Of a DNA stretch of 64,000 bases, positions 44,707 to 52,523 are shown piece by piece (position 1 is the stretch's first letter; each line of letters begins with the position of its first letter). The stretch spans positions 34,909 through 98,908 of the forward strand of contig DATARI010000132.1 in the NCBI GenBank assembly GCA_036264255.1. The letters are read 5' to 3'. This DNA comes from DASZIT01 sp036264255 (GTDB taxonomy: Bacteria > Actinomycetota > Acidimicrobiia > Acidimicrobiales > RAAP-2). Below the pieces are notes generated by a model. That model saw only the letters and a list, made by a program, of their open reading frames with translations, was not told where the DNA came from and did no database searches. The position numbers and the translations under genes were made by a program.

Positions 44707-46450
44707 CGGTCCGACCCTCAACGACGGGCCGAAACACAGCCACGGCCATGGCCATCGCCACTCCCACCCGCTGACCGCCGGCCAGCAGGCCCACGCCCAC
44801 GAGAAACAGCGGGGACCGGAGGGAGACAGGCCCGAGGCGCCCCGGGACGGAGCCGCCCACCAGTTGGAGCTCCCGGCGATGCCGACCGCCGTCGACGTGT
44901 TCGACACCACCCTGCGCGACGGTTCCCAGCAAGAGGGACTCTCGCTCACCGTCGACGACAAGCTCCGGGTCGCCGAGCAACTCGACCACCTGGGGGTCAC
45001 CTTCATCGAGGGCGGTTGGCCGGGGGCCAATCCGAAGGATGAGGAGTTCTTCGCCCGGGCTCCGGCCGAGCTCTCCCTGGCCACCGCCACCCTGGTGGCG
45101 TTCGGGTCGACCCGCCGGGCGGGGGTGAAGGCGGAGGATGACGACACCCTGCGGCACCTGGTGAAGGCCCAGACCCCGGCGGTGTGCATCGTGGCCAAGT
45201 CATCGGAGATGCACGTGGTCGATGCGCTCCGGACCTCCCTCGACGAGGCGGTGGCCATGGTGGCGGACTCCGTCGAGTTCCTCCGGGCCAACGACCTCCG
45301 GGTGTTCCTCGATGCCGAGCACTTCTTCGACGGGTACAAGGCCAACCCGGAGTTCACCACCCGGATCTTGCGGGCGGCGGAAGAGGCGGGGGCGGAGACC
45401 CTGGTGCTGTGCGACACCAACGGGGGCACCCTGCCCCACGAGGTGGAACGCATCGTGGCCACCGTGTTCGGTGGGTTCGAGACCCAGGTGGGCGTCCATT
45501 TCCACAACGACAGCGGGTGCGCGGTGGCCAACTCGCTGGCGGCGGTCGGAGTGGGGGCGACCCACGTCCAAGGCTGTGTCAACGGCTACGGAGAGCGGGC
45601 GGGCAACACCGATCTCTCCGCCACCATCCCCGACCTGTCGCTGAAACTGAAGGTCCAGACCATCCCGGCCGACCGCCTCGAAAGGCTCACCCCGGTGGCG
45701 CACCACATCGCCGAACTGGTGAACATCGCCCCCAACCCGCAACAGCCGTTCGTCGGAGGATCGGTCTTCGCCCACAAGGCCGGACTTCACACCTCGGCCA
45801 TCGCCCGGCGTTCGGATGCCTACGAGCACATCTCCCCCGAGCTGGTCGGCAACGGGACCCGCTTCGTGGTCTCGGAGATGGCCGGCCGTTCCACGTTGGC
45901 CTTCAAAGCCGAGGAGCTGGGCCTCGAGCTCGATTCCGACGCCATGGGCTCGGTCCTCGACTCCCTCAAGCGACTCGAGCACGAGGGGTACCACTTCGAG
46001 GTAGCCGATGCCTCCCTCGAGTTGCTCCTCCGGAACTCGACAGGTTGGGAGCAGAGCTTCTTCGATCTCGAGTCGTACCGGGTGATCGCCGACCACAGCA
46101 TCAGACGCTCCACCGAGGCCACCGTGAAGGTCCGGGTCGGCGATGACCGCGTGGTGGCTACCGCCGAGGGGAACGGGCCGGTCAACGCCCTCGACGGTGC
46201 CCTCCGGGGGGCGATCGGTCCCCGCTACCCGGCCCTGTCCGACATCCACCTGGTCGACTACCGGGTCCGGGTGCTCGATTCGGCCAAGGGCACCGGGTCG
46301 GTGACCCGGGTCCTCATCGACTCCACCGACGGGGACAAGACCTGGACCACCATCGGGGTCTCGGAGGACATCATCGAGGCGTCCTGGCAGGCCCTGTCCG
46401 ACTCCATCGTCTACGGTCTGCTCCACGTCGCCGGAGCCCCGACCGGATAG
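44696..46450 (+). CDS. cimA: (R)-citramalate synthase with His-rich N-terminal extension
   Basis: A 584-residue homologue of citramalate synthase, which condenses pyruvate with acetyl-CoA as the threonine-independent entry to isoleucine. FDTTLRDGSQQEGLSLTVDD near residues 68-87 carries the catalytic Arg-Asp, VGVHFHNDSGCAVANS near 265-280 the metal HxH, and the C-terminal LeuA allosteric domain starts near 440. Residues 1-61 form an unusual His/Gly/Pro tail with several HxH patterns (GHGHRHSHP). Its GC-rich third positions look coding, so ATG 44696 was kept; ATG 44879, with GGAG upstream, would give the standard 523 residues. Coupled to ilvE. Confidence 0.88.
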   Translation: MSNDGPTLNDGPKHSHGHGHRHSHPLTAGQQAHAHEKQRGPEGDRPEAPRDGAAHQLELPAMPTAVDVFDTTLRDGSQQEGLSLTVDDKLRVAEQLDHLGVTFIEGGWPGANPKDEEFFARAPAELSLATATLVAFGSTRRAGVKAEDDDTLRHLVKAQTPAVCIVAKSSEMHVVDALRTSLDEAVAMVADSVEFLRANDLRVFLDAEHFFDGYKANPEFTTRILRAAEEAGAETLVLCDTNGGTLPHEVERIVATVFGGFETQVGVHFHNDSGCAVANSLAAVGVGATHVQGCVNGYGERAGNTDLSATIPDLSLKLKVQTIPADRLERLTPVAHHIAELVNIAPNPQQPFVGGSVFAHKAGLHTSAIARRSDAYEHISPELVGNGTRFVVSEMAGRSTLAFKAEELGLELDSDAMGSVLDSLKRLEHEGYHFEVADASLELLLRNSTGWEQSFFDLESYRVIADHSIRRSTEATVKVRVGDDRVVATAEGNGPVNALDGALRGAIGPRYPALSDIHLVDYRVRVLDSAKGTGSVTRVLIDSTDGDKTWTTIGVSEDIIEASWQALSDSIVYGLLHVAGAPTG

Positions 46451-46511
46451 GAACCTCCCGGATCGGTCGACCTAGGATCATCGTGAGACAAGGATCGGAT
46501 AGCCGCACCCC

Positions 46512-47042
46512 ATGACCCAACCCAGCTTTGTGCCCATCGTCGAGGCGGACCAGGTCCGCCCCACCTACCGGCTCCGCGTGCCCGGGATCTGGACCCAGTC
46601 ACGGCCGTCCGAGCTGCGGGGGACCACCCCGCCGTCGGGACCGTTGTTCGGCACCGCCGGTCCCGATCAGGGTTTCGCCCTCAAGCTGGCTCGCCAGTTC
46701 GAGGACCGGCTGGAGCTGGCCGAGGGCGAGTCGGTGGAGGATGTCATCGCCGGCTGCACGGCGGCCGCCATGCGGCGGGCCGCCAAGTTCGGCCGGGCGC
46801 CGATGATCCACGACCTCACCTTCGCCTTCACCCTCTGGGGCTTCCTCGGCGGTGCCCCTGAGGACCTGGTGCAGGCCCGTGGCCTGCTGTTCCGGTCGGC
46901 CTCCCATCACTACAGTGCCCAGCGGGCGATCGCCGACGCCGCCGCCCCCGAAACCTACCGGCTGACCCCGGCGGCGGTCGCCGCCCGGCTGGGGGAGTGG
47001 CAGCAGATGCTGACCATTCCCTCGCACCCGCTTCCGGTCTGA
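46512..47042 (+). CDS. Conserved hypothetical protein
   Basis: This 176-residue soluble protein was not assigned to a named family. It opens with PIVEADQVRPTYRLRVPGIW near residues 9-28, has FGTAGPDQGFALKLARQFEDR near 46-66, and a helix-rich HDLTFAFTLWGFLGGAP near 100-116. A second half with RGLLFRSASHHYSAQRAIADA and LGEWQQMLTI is probably helical. Start ATG 46512 is well placed and codon use matches neighbours. It lies between cimA and an acyl-CoA dehydrogenase in the same direction. Function unknown. Confidence 0.7.
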   Translation: MTQPSFVPIVEADQVRPTYRLRVPGIWTQSRPSELRGTTPPSGPLFGTAGPDQGFALKLARQFEDRLELAEGESVEDVIAGCTAAAMRRAAKFGRAPMIHDLTFAFTLWGFLGGAPEDLVQARGLLFRSASHHYSAQRAIADAAAPETYRLTPAAVAARLGEWQQMLTIPSHPLPV

Positions 47043-47107
47043 CCGACCCGCCGGCATCGGCCGTTGCCACTGATTTCGGCCCTCGGCCGGCACGCTAACG
47101 TGCACCG

Positions 47108-48262
47108 ATGAGTTCTCCCGTTTTCGCCCTCTCCGACACCCATCGGCAGTTCCGGGACACGATGCGCCAGTTCTCCGAGAAGCGGATCGCTCCGTTTGCC
47201 GCCGCGGTCGATCGCGATGCGGTCTTCCCTCAGGCCTCGTTCGACGCCTGCGTGGAGCTCGAGCTTCCGTCGTTGGGGGTCTCCGCCGAGTACGGCGGAG
47301 CGGGTGCCGACCTGGTCACCCAAGCGATCATGGCTGAGGAACTGGCCCGGGTTTGCGCCTCCACCTCGCTGACCATGCTGATTTCCAAGTTGGGCATGCT
47401 GCCGGTGATGAACTGGGCGTCGGAGGATCTGAAGCGCAAGTACCTTCCCCGGATCGCCACCGGGGAGTCCCAGGCCAGCTACTGCCTGTCGGAAGCCGAC
47501 GCCGGTAGTGACGTCGCCTCCATGCGCACCCGGGCGGTGCGGGATGGCGACGACTACGTCATCACCGGGACCAAGTACTGGATCACCAACGCCGGGGTGT
47601 CCGACGTTTACACCGTGTTCGCGGTGACCGACCCCGACGCCCCGCGGGGCCGGGGCATCAGCTGCTTCGTGGTGGAGGCCGACTGGGGGGTCAAGGTGGC
47701 CAAGCTGGAGGACAAGCTCGGCATCCGGGGGAGTCCGACCGGCGAGGTGGTGTTCGACGAGGTCCGGGTGCCGGCCACCAACCTGGTGGGTGAGCTCGGC
47801 AAGGGCTTCACCATCGCCATGCACACCCTCGACCGCAGCCGTCCCACCATCGGGTCGCAGGCGGTGGGCATCGCCCAGGGGGCGATCGACTTCGCCGCCG
47901 GCTACATGAAGGACCGCAAGGCGTTCGGGAAGCCGATCGCCGACCTCCAGGGTCTGCGCTTCATGCTGGCCGACATGGCCATGCGCACCGAGGCGGCCCG
48001 GACCCTCATCTACCGGGCCTGTGCCCTGGTCGACAACGGGGATCCGGAGAATGAGCTGACCAAGGTGGGAGCGATGGCCAAGTGCTTCGCATCCGACACC
48101 GCCATGTCGGTGACCATCGACGCGGTGCAGCTGCTGGGCGGATACGGATTCACCAAGGACTTCCCCGTCGAGCGGTTTATGCGTGACGCCAAGATCACCC
48201 AGATCTACGAGGGCACCAACCAGATCCAGCGGGTGGTGATCGCCCGGTCGTTGCTCGGCTGA
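47108..48262 (+). CDS. Acyl-CoA dehydrogenase
   Basis: A 384-residue flavoprotein that oxidises acyl-CoA to enoyl-CoA and passes electrons to ETF. ELARVCASTSLTMLISKLG near residues 78-96, YCLSEADAGSDVAS near 125-138, ITGTKYWITNAGVSDVYTVF near 154-173, and the C-terminal LLGGYGFTKDFPVERFMRDA near 341-360 with the catalytic glutamate in IYEGTNQIQR near 366-375 are typical of short- or branched-chain enzymes. It stands alone, so the acyl substrate is not defined. EtfA at position 1 is a likely partner. Confidence 0.93.
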   Translation: MSSPVFALSDTHRQFRDTMRQFSEKRIAPFAAAVDRDAVFPQASFDACVELELPSLGVSAEYGGAGADLVTQAIMAEELARVCASTSLTMLISKLGMLPVMNWASEDLKRKYLPRIATGESQASYCLSEADAGSDVASMRTRAVRDGDDYVITGTKYWITNAGVSDVYTVFAVTDPDAPRGRGISCFVVEADWGVKVAKLEDKLGIRGSPTGEVVFDEVRVPATNLVGELGKGFTIAMHTLDRSRPTIGSQAVGIAQGAIDFAAGYMKDRKAFGKPIADLQGLRFMLADMAMRTEAARTLIYRACALVDNGDPENELTKVGAMAKCFASDTAMSVTIDAVQLLGGYGFTKDFPVERFMRDAKITQIYEGTNQIQRVVIARSLLG

Positions 48263-48317
48263 GGCTTCTCTTTCGCTGGGCCACTCCTGGTGTGGCCGGG
48301 TCGGCCAGACTGGAGGG

Positions 48318-48683
48318 GTGCTTCTCATCGATGCGGCAAATGTGATCGGCTCCCGTCCGGACGGCTGGTGGCGGGATCGACCCGGAGCCGCCCGAACGTT
48401 CGTGGAGCGAGTCCGTGCCTCTGCGGAGGCAGGACGACTGGCGCAACCGGTGGTCGTGGTCCTCGAGGGAAAGGCTCGCGGTGGTGTCGAGCCGGGCGTG
48501 GCCGACGGAGTCACCGTTGTTCATGCGTCCGGAAGTGGGGATGACACGCTCCTCGCAGTCGCCGCCGACGAGAGTGGTCAGGTAACCCTGGTGTCGGCGG
48601 ACCGAGCGCTGTGCCAGGAGGCCGAGGCCCTTGGAGCCGAGGTGGCTCGGCCCGGATGGCTGATCGATCGGCTCGAGACGTGA
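48318..48683 (+). CDS. Small PIN/NYN-like protein
   Basis: A 121-residue protein starting at GTG 48318. LLIDAANVIGSRPDGWWRDR at residues 2-21 has the conserved aspartate and asparagine of NYN/PIN-type nucleases, GSGDDTLLAVAAD near 72-84 a second acidic pair and VTLVSADRAL near 89-98 a third. Similar small actinobacterial proteins are annotated variously, including as NTP pyrophosphohydrolase; I see PIN-like acidic sites. RNA or DNA substrate is unknown. Confidence 0.65.
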   Translation: MLLIDAANVIGSRPDGWWRDRPGAARTFVERVRASAEAGRLAQPVVVVLEGKARGGVEPGVADGVTVVHASGSGDDTLLAVAADESGQVTLVSADRALCQEAEALGAEVARPGWLIDRLET

Positions 48684-48699
48684 ACGACGACCTATTCGG

Positions 48700-48873
48700 C
48701 TCGTTGTAGGGACCCTCCAGTTGAGGTGTCCGGTCAGCATGAACGGCCCCGAGAACTTGCTCGTAGGCGAGGAGGTAATCAAAGCCCAGGTCCTCGACCG
48801 CTCTTCCAAATTGCTGCACGGCACCGGGATCGCCGCCGAGTTCGTACTGGGGATAGGCGATGCCGATCTCCAT
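48700..48873 (-). pseudogene. Truncated LLM-class F420-dependent oxidoreductase
   Basis: The minus-strand frame starting MEIGIAYPQYELGGDPGAV continues with FGRAVEDLGFDYLLAYEQVL and HADRTPQLEGPYNE, the standard first 60 residues of a luciferase-like F420 oxidoreductase. After that the homology stops abruptly and the remaining roughly 220 residues are missing. The fragment lies against the NYN-like gene, so a deletion removed the rest. It is a remnant, not a working enzyme. Confidence 0.72.
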
Positions 48874-48965
48874 GCCGCCGTTCTCCATGCGCTTCAGTTT
48901 CGCGCGGGAGGGTTCCCGGTGCCCTGGGTCCCTCGTTGGTCGACCGCCACGTCGGTGATCGTTGA

Positions 48966-50225
48966 CTATTGGACGACCTTGCCCGTGGGTCGGATCTCCA
49001 CCGGGGTTCCCCTTGGCTCGAAACGATGGGCGACTCCGGTGCTGAAGCGGGTGAGCACGACGTCGTCGGACTCGGGAGTCTCGCCATCGCGCTCGACAAC
49101 CTCGACGACCAAGGCGTCCCCATCCGAAATGGCTTCACACCGAAGGTGAGGGTCGATGGCCCGCACCATGGCGTCCAGGGGAGCCAGATGATCGCCGTCC
49201 AACGTCGCCGGCCAGGCGCCATCAGCGGTGGCGGCGGAGTCCCTGTCCAGCCTGAGCATCAGCCGGTCGCCGAGCGTCACGTCGCCGCGGACGTAGTCGT
49301 AGGGGAGGAGCCCCGGATGGAGGGCGAGCATCTTCGCGGCCCCGGCCAACGTGGGGGGTAGACCGAGCGCAATGCCCAGCCGCTCCGCGGTTACCCCGGC
49401 GACACCGGTGAACTGCCGGCGGCTCAGCTCGACGGCGGCCTCGACGCCCCCGGCCCGGGTGGCCGTCGCCGACAGGAACGAGAGAGCCAGGAGGTGGCCC
49501 TGCAGGCAGACCTCATCGATGATCCGCCGCAGGGCGGACGCCGACCACTCCGAGAATTGGAGGTCGGACAGGAGCGGCCCGGAGTAGTCATGGCGACCGG
49601 GGTCGTCGGGGTCGATGGGGGCCAGTTCGATGGTCGCCGCCCGGGTGGCGTCCATGGCTTGAGCCTCCGCGGGCGTCGTGAGGACCGGGTGGTCCTCGGC
49701 GATGGTCACCGTCCAGCGGCAGTGCGGTGAACGATCCGCCGGCACCCGGGGGGGACGGTGGATGGGGCGCACCTGGGCTCTCGGATTGGTGGCTACCGCG
49801 GTGGCGTCGAAGGTCGGGTCCTCGATGTCGTGACACATGGTCACGACGAACTCCGGACCCATCGGCTCGACGTCCATCAGGGCCCCGCAGTGGTCCAGCC
49901 AGAACTCACCGTAATTGTCATCTCGGATCAGATAGCGGAAATCCATGAACTGAGGTGGTGCGCCGATGTCGATCTGCATCCCCTTGAAGATGGTCTCGAC
50001 CGAGTCGCCTTCGAAGCCGAGGGCGCGTTGCATGCGGCGGGTGTAGATGGGGCTCGCACCCATCCATTCCGCGATGGCGATGTCCCGCATCGCCTCCCGG
50101 CCGAACGCCCCGATCAGGTGAGGCATCCCGGCCCGATCGATGAGGTGGCCGGCCAGCAGGTACTCCGGAGCCAGGAGGGCCAGCTCATCGCGGCTCAATC
50201 CGACCGGTCCCGGGACGCTGGTCAT
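48966..50225 (-). CDS. Conserved hypothetical protein, 419 residues
   Basis: Not recognised with confidence. The N-terminal half contains EYLLAGHLIDRAGMPHLIG near residues 21-39, APPQFMDFRYLIRDDNYGEF near 89-108, LDHCGALMDVEPMG near 110-123 and VVTMCHDIEDPTFDATA near 127-143. The cluster of His, Asp and Cys residues (DHC, MCHD) suggests a metal or thiol site. PIHRPPRVPADRSPHCRW near 153-170 follows, then LLALSFLSATATRAGG and a C-terminal beta-rich part. It is read as a single full-length gene. It lies six bases from the next minus-strand gene at 50232, so they are probably co-transcribed. Confidence 0.65.
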   Translation of the reverse strand: MTSVPGPVGLSRDELALLAPEYLLAGHLIDRAGMPHLIGAFGREAMRDIAIAEWMGASPIYTRRMQRALGFEGDSVETIFKGMQIDIGAPPQFMDFRYLIRDDNYGEFWLDHCGALMDVEPMGPEFVVTMCHDIEDPTFDATAVATNPRAQVRPIHRPPRVPADRSPHCRWTVTIAEDHPVLTTPAEAQAMDATRAATIELAPIDPDDPGRHDYSGPLLSDLQFSEWSASALRRIIDEVCLQGHLLALSFLSATATRAGGVEAAVELSRRQFTGVAGVTAERLGIALGLPPTLAGAAKMLALHPGLLPYDYVRGDVTLGDRLMLRLDRDSAATADGAWPATLDGDHLAPLDAMVRAIDPHLRCEAISDGDALVVEVVERDGETPESDDVVLTRFSTGVAHRFEPRGTPVEIRPTGKVVQ

Positions 50226-50231
50226 GGTCGG

Positions 50232-51575
50232 TCAGGACTCCGGTTGGGTGGCGCGCTCCCGGACCCCGGCCCGGGCCTGGAACCGGGAGATCGAAACGGC
50301 GATCATCACCACCAGGCCCAGAATCGCGGCACCGACCCCGAGACCCGCCGACCCCCCCAGCCAGAACGACGAGGACACCGCATTGGGGACCGGCGGCGCC
50401 TTGATTACCGGGAACAAGGCCTGGGAAACGATGGCGAAGTGGTAGACGCAGATGCCGGTCGACTGGCGGATGGAGACGGCGGCAGTGACATAGCCGCCCG
50501 GTTGGATCAGAGGATTCCCGTTGCCGTCGGCCAGGGTGAGCGAGACGACGTTGTCCGACACCGTGGCGTTGGCCGGGATGACCGGGAGTGGGACGAGTGG
50601 CTGGTTGTTGGTCTCGACACCGATCGACGACACTCCGACGCCGCCCTTCGGCGTCGCCGAGGTCTGGACGACCAATGTGCTGAACTCGGCATTGTTGGCG
50701 CTGGAGATGGGGCCACCGCCCTCCACCGTTACCCCGGGCCCCACCGGTTGGGAGAAGACCACGTTCTCCAGGTGCACCGAGGGGGTGTAGGTGAACCAGA
50801 GCGGGATGTTTCCGCCGCACGGAGTGGATGACAACCCCTGCGACCCGAGGAGGCGGCCCTGCCACGGACCGATGATCTGACCGCCGCTGCCCAGACCCTT
50901 CAAGGAGCCGACGCCGTAGGGGTTCGAGATGTCTTCCTCACCGCTCCCGTCGGCGGCATGGGTCACGAATCCGGCCTGCACGTCGGTGGTGGGGTCATCC
51001 AGCACTTTCTGCGCCACCGGGGTCAGGGCCGAGATGTCGATGGCCACCGACAACACCTGCCCATTGACGTCCACCGTCGCCGGCCCAACCGGACCGACCA
51101 GCGTGCCATTGACGAATTCGTTGAGCACCCAGCCGGACGGCGCCTGGCTCAGGTTGAAGATGCAGTTGCTCCCACAGGTGTTAGATGGGGAGGCAGCCGG
51201 GAGCGCCGGGTTCTCCACCAGCCCGAGCTCCGGTGCAATGGTGGGTTGGTCGGGCGGGAAGGGGGTCAGCCCCGAGGAGGTCGACCCGGTGATGGTCAGC
51301 TGGAAGATGTCGGTCCGGCCCTGGGTCCGGAGTTCGATCCGCTGGAGTTGGTAGCGCCCTTTTGGCTGGCTCCCGGTGATGGGAACCCGCCCAGGACCGT
51401 AGAAGGTCGGCTGGTTGTAGGCCTGGGCGTAGACCCGGACCGGCGTCGCCGCGCCGGCCGACGGGGCAGCCACGACCCACATCTGCAGCCCGGCCAGGAT
51501 CACGGCGACCGCCGCCGCACTGCCCGCGAGGCGGGCGGCAGAGGTCGGGAGATGGACTCGACGAAGTTGGGTCAC
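50232..51575 (-). CDS. Hypothetical secreted, C-terminally anchored protein
   Basis: A 447-residue protein with an N-terminal signal-like helix (RLAGSAAAVAVILAGLQMWV near residues 15-34, AGAA after it) and a C-terminal membrane helix SAGLGVGAAILGLVVMIAVS near 405-424, then a short basic tail RFQARAGVRERATQPES. The body is Pro/Gly/Ser/Thr-rich and strand-rich, with isolated cysteines in NTCGSNCIFNL near 132-142. A single-pass type I topology facing outside is inferred. GTG 51575 was chosen because it precedes the signal peptide. No family recognised. Confidence 0.65.
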   Translation of the reverse strand: MTQLRRVHLPTSAARLAGSAAAVAVILAGLQMWVVAAPSAGAATPVRVYAQAYNQPTFYGPGRVPITGSQPKGRYQLQRIELRTQGRTDIFQLTITGSTSSGLTPFPPDQPTIAPELGLVENPALPAASPSNTCGSNCIFNLSQAPSGWVLNEFVNGTLVGPVGPATVDVNGQVLSVAIDISALTPVAQKVLDDPTTDVQAGFVTHAADGSGEEDISNPYGVGSLKGLGSGGQIIGPWQGRLLGSQGLSSTPCGGNIPLWFTYTPSVHLENVVFSQPVGPGVTVEGGGPISSANNAEFSTLVVQTSATPKGGVGVSSIGVETNNQPLVPLPVIPANATVSDNVVSLTLADGNGNPLIQPGGYVTAAVSIRQSTGICVYHFAIVSQALFPVIKAPPVPNAVSSSFWLGGSAGLGVGAAILGLVVMIAVSISRFQARAGVRERATQPES

Positions 51576-51830
51576 GGCCGGGGGTCGGCCGGACCGGGGA
51601 GGGCGTCGCCGGTGGATCGGGCGACGATCACCATGACCGCCCTGAGCTGGTTCTAGCCACCCCCGCACCCCCGATGACCCGTACCCCCACGAACGGGACC
51701 ATGTGCTTAACTTTCCTGGAACTATCCATCGGCAGAGAAAGTGTAACCAGATCGGCGCCATGAGAGATCCCGGTGTTTCCTTGATGCAGGCACCCGTGCC
51801 GAGCACTTGCCATCACCGGGGCAGCCAATC

Positions 51831-52523
51831 GTGAGAACCACGCTGTACCCACTCGTCGAGAGCCTGGAAGCCGCGCTGGATCTTCCGGAACCGGTGGTGG
51901 AGTTCGGGTCGCTGCGGGTGCCCGAGCAGTCCCACCTCGCCCTGTTGCGCGACCGCTTCCCAGGCAAGAGCTACATCGGCACCGACTTCCGTACCGGACT
52001 CGGCGTCGACCAGGTGCAGGACCTCCACTCGCTGGGGCTGGCCGATGCCTCGGTCGGCACCGCCCTGATGCTCGACACCATCGAACACGTCCGCGAGCCG
52101 TGGAAGGCCATGCGGGAGATCCACCGCTGCCTCAAGCCCGGCGGGTTGGTGTTGATGACCTCGGTGTTCTTCTTCCCCATCCACGCCTTCCCCGACGACT
52201 ACTGGCGGTTCACCGCGTCGGCCATGGACGTCCTGCTCCAGGACTTCGACCTGGTCCACAGCGGGATGGCCGGCCAGGGAGACCTGCCCCACACGGTGAT
52301 GGGGATCGGGGCCAAAGAGCCGTTCGGGGCGGAGCGATGGTCCCGGGCGGTGGCGGCATCGGACGCCTGGCTCGAGAACGGCGCCACCTCCTGGAAGGAA
52401 CGGGCGCTGCTGGCCTTCCCGCCGCTGATGCTGGTCGCCGGTTACGACGGCTTCCGCGCCGCCACGTCGATGTACAGCCGCCTTCGGAAGCGTGACCGCA
52501 CTTCACGGCTCAATGGTCACTAG
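51831..52523 (+). CDS. Class I SAM-dependent methyltransferase
   Basis: A 230-residue methyltransferase. VVEFGSLRVPEQSHLALLRD near residues 22-41 is the SAM loop, in a variant form; YIGTDFRTGLGVDQVQDLHS near 48-67 the acidic loop, and MLDTIEHVREPWKAMREIHR near 82-101, with LKPGGLVLMTSVFFFPIHAF, is typical of methyltransferase 11. Start is GTG 51831; a TTG at 51807 would add eight residues. It is the first gene of a rightward pair with the YfhO-like protein and divergent from the anchored protein. It probably modifies a glycan or lipid precursor. Confidence 0.8.
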   Translation: MRTTLYPLVESLEAALDLPEPVVEFGSLRVPEQSHLALLRDRFPGKSYIGTDFRTGLGVDQVQDLHSLGLADASVGTALMLDTIEHVREPWKAMREIHRCLKPGGLVLMTSVFFFPIHAFPDDYWRFTASAMDVLLQDFDLVHSGMAGQGDLPHTVMGIGAKEPFGAERWSRAVAASDAWLENGATSWKERALLAFPPLMLVAGYDGFRAATSMYSRLRKRDRTSRLNGH

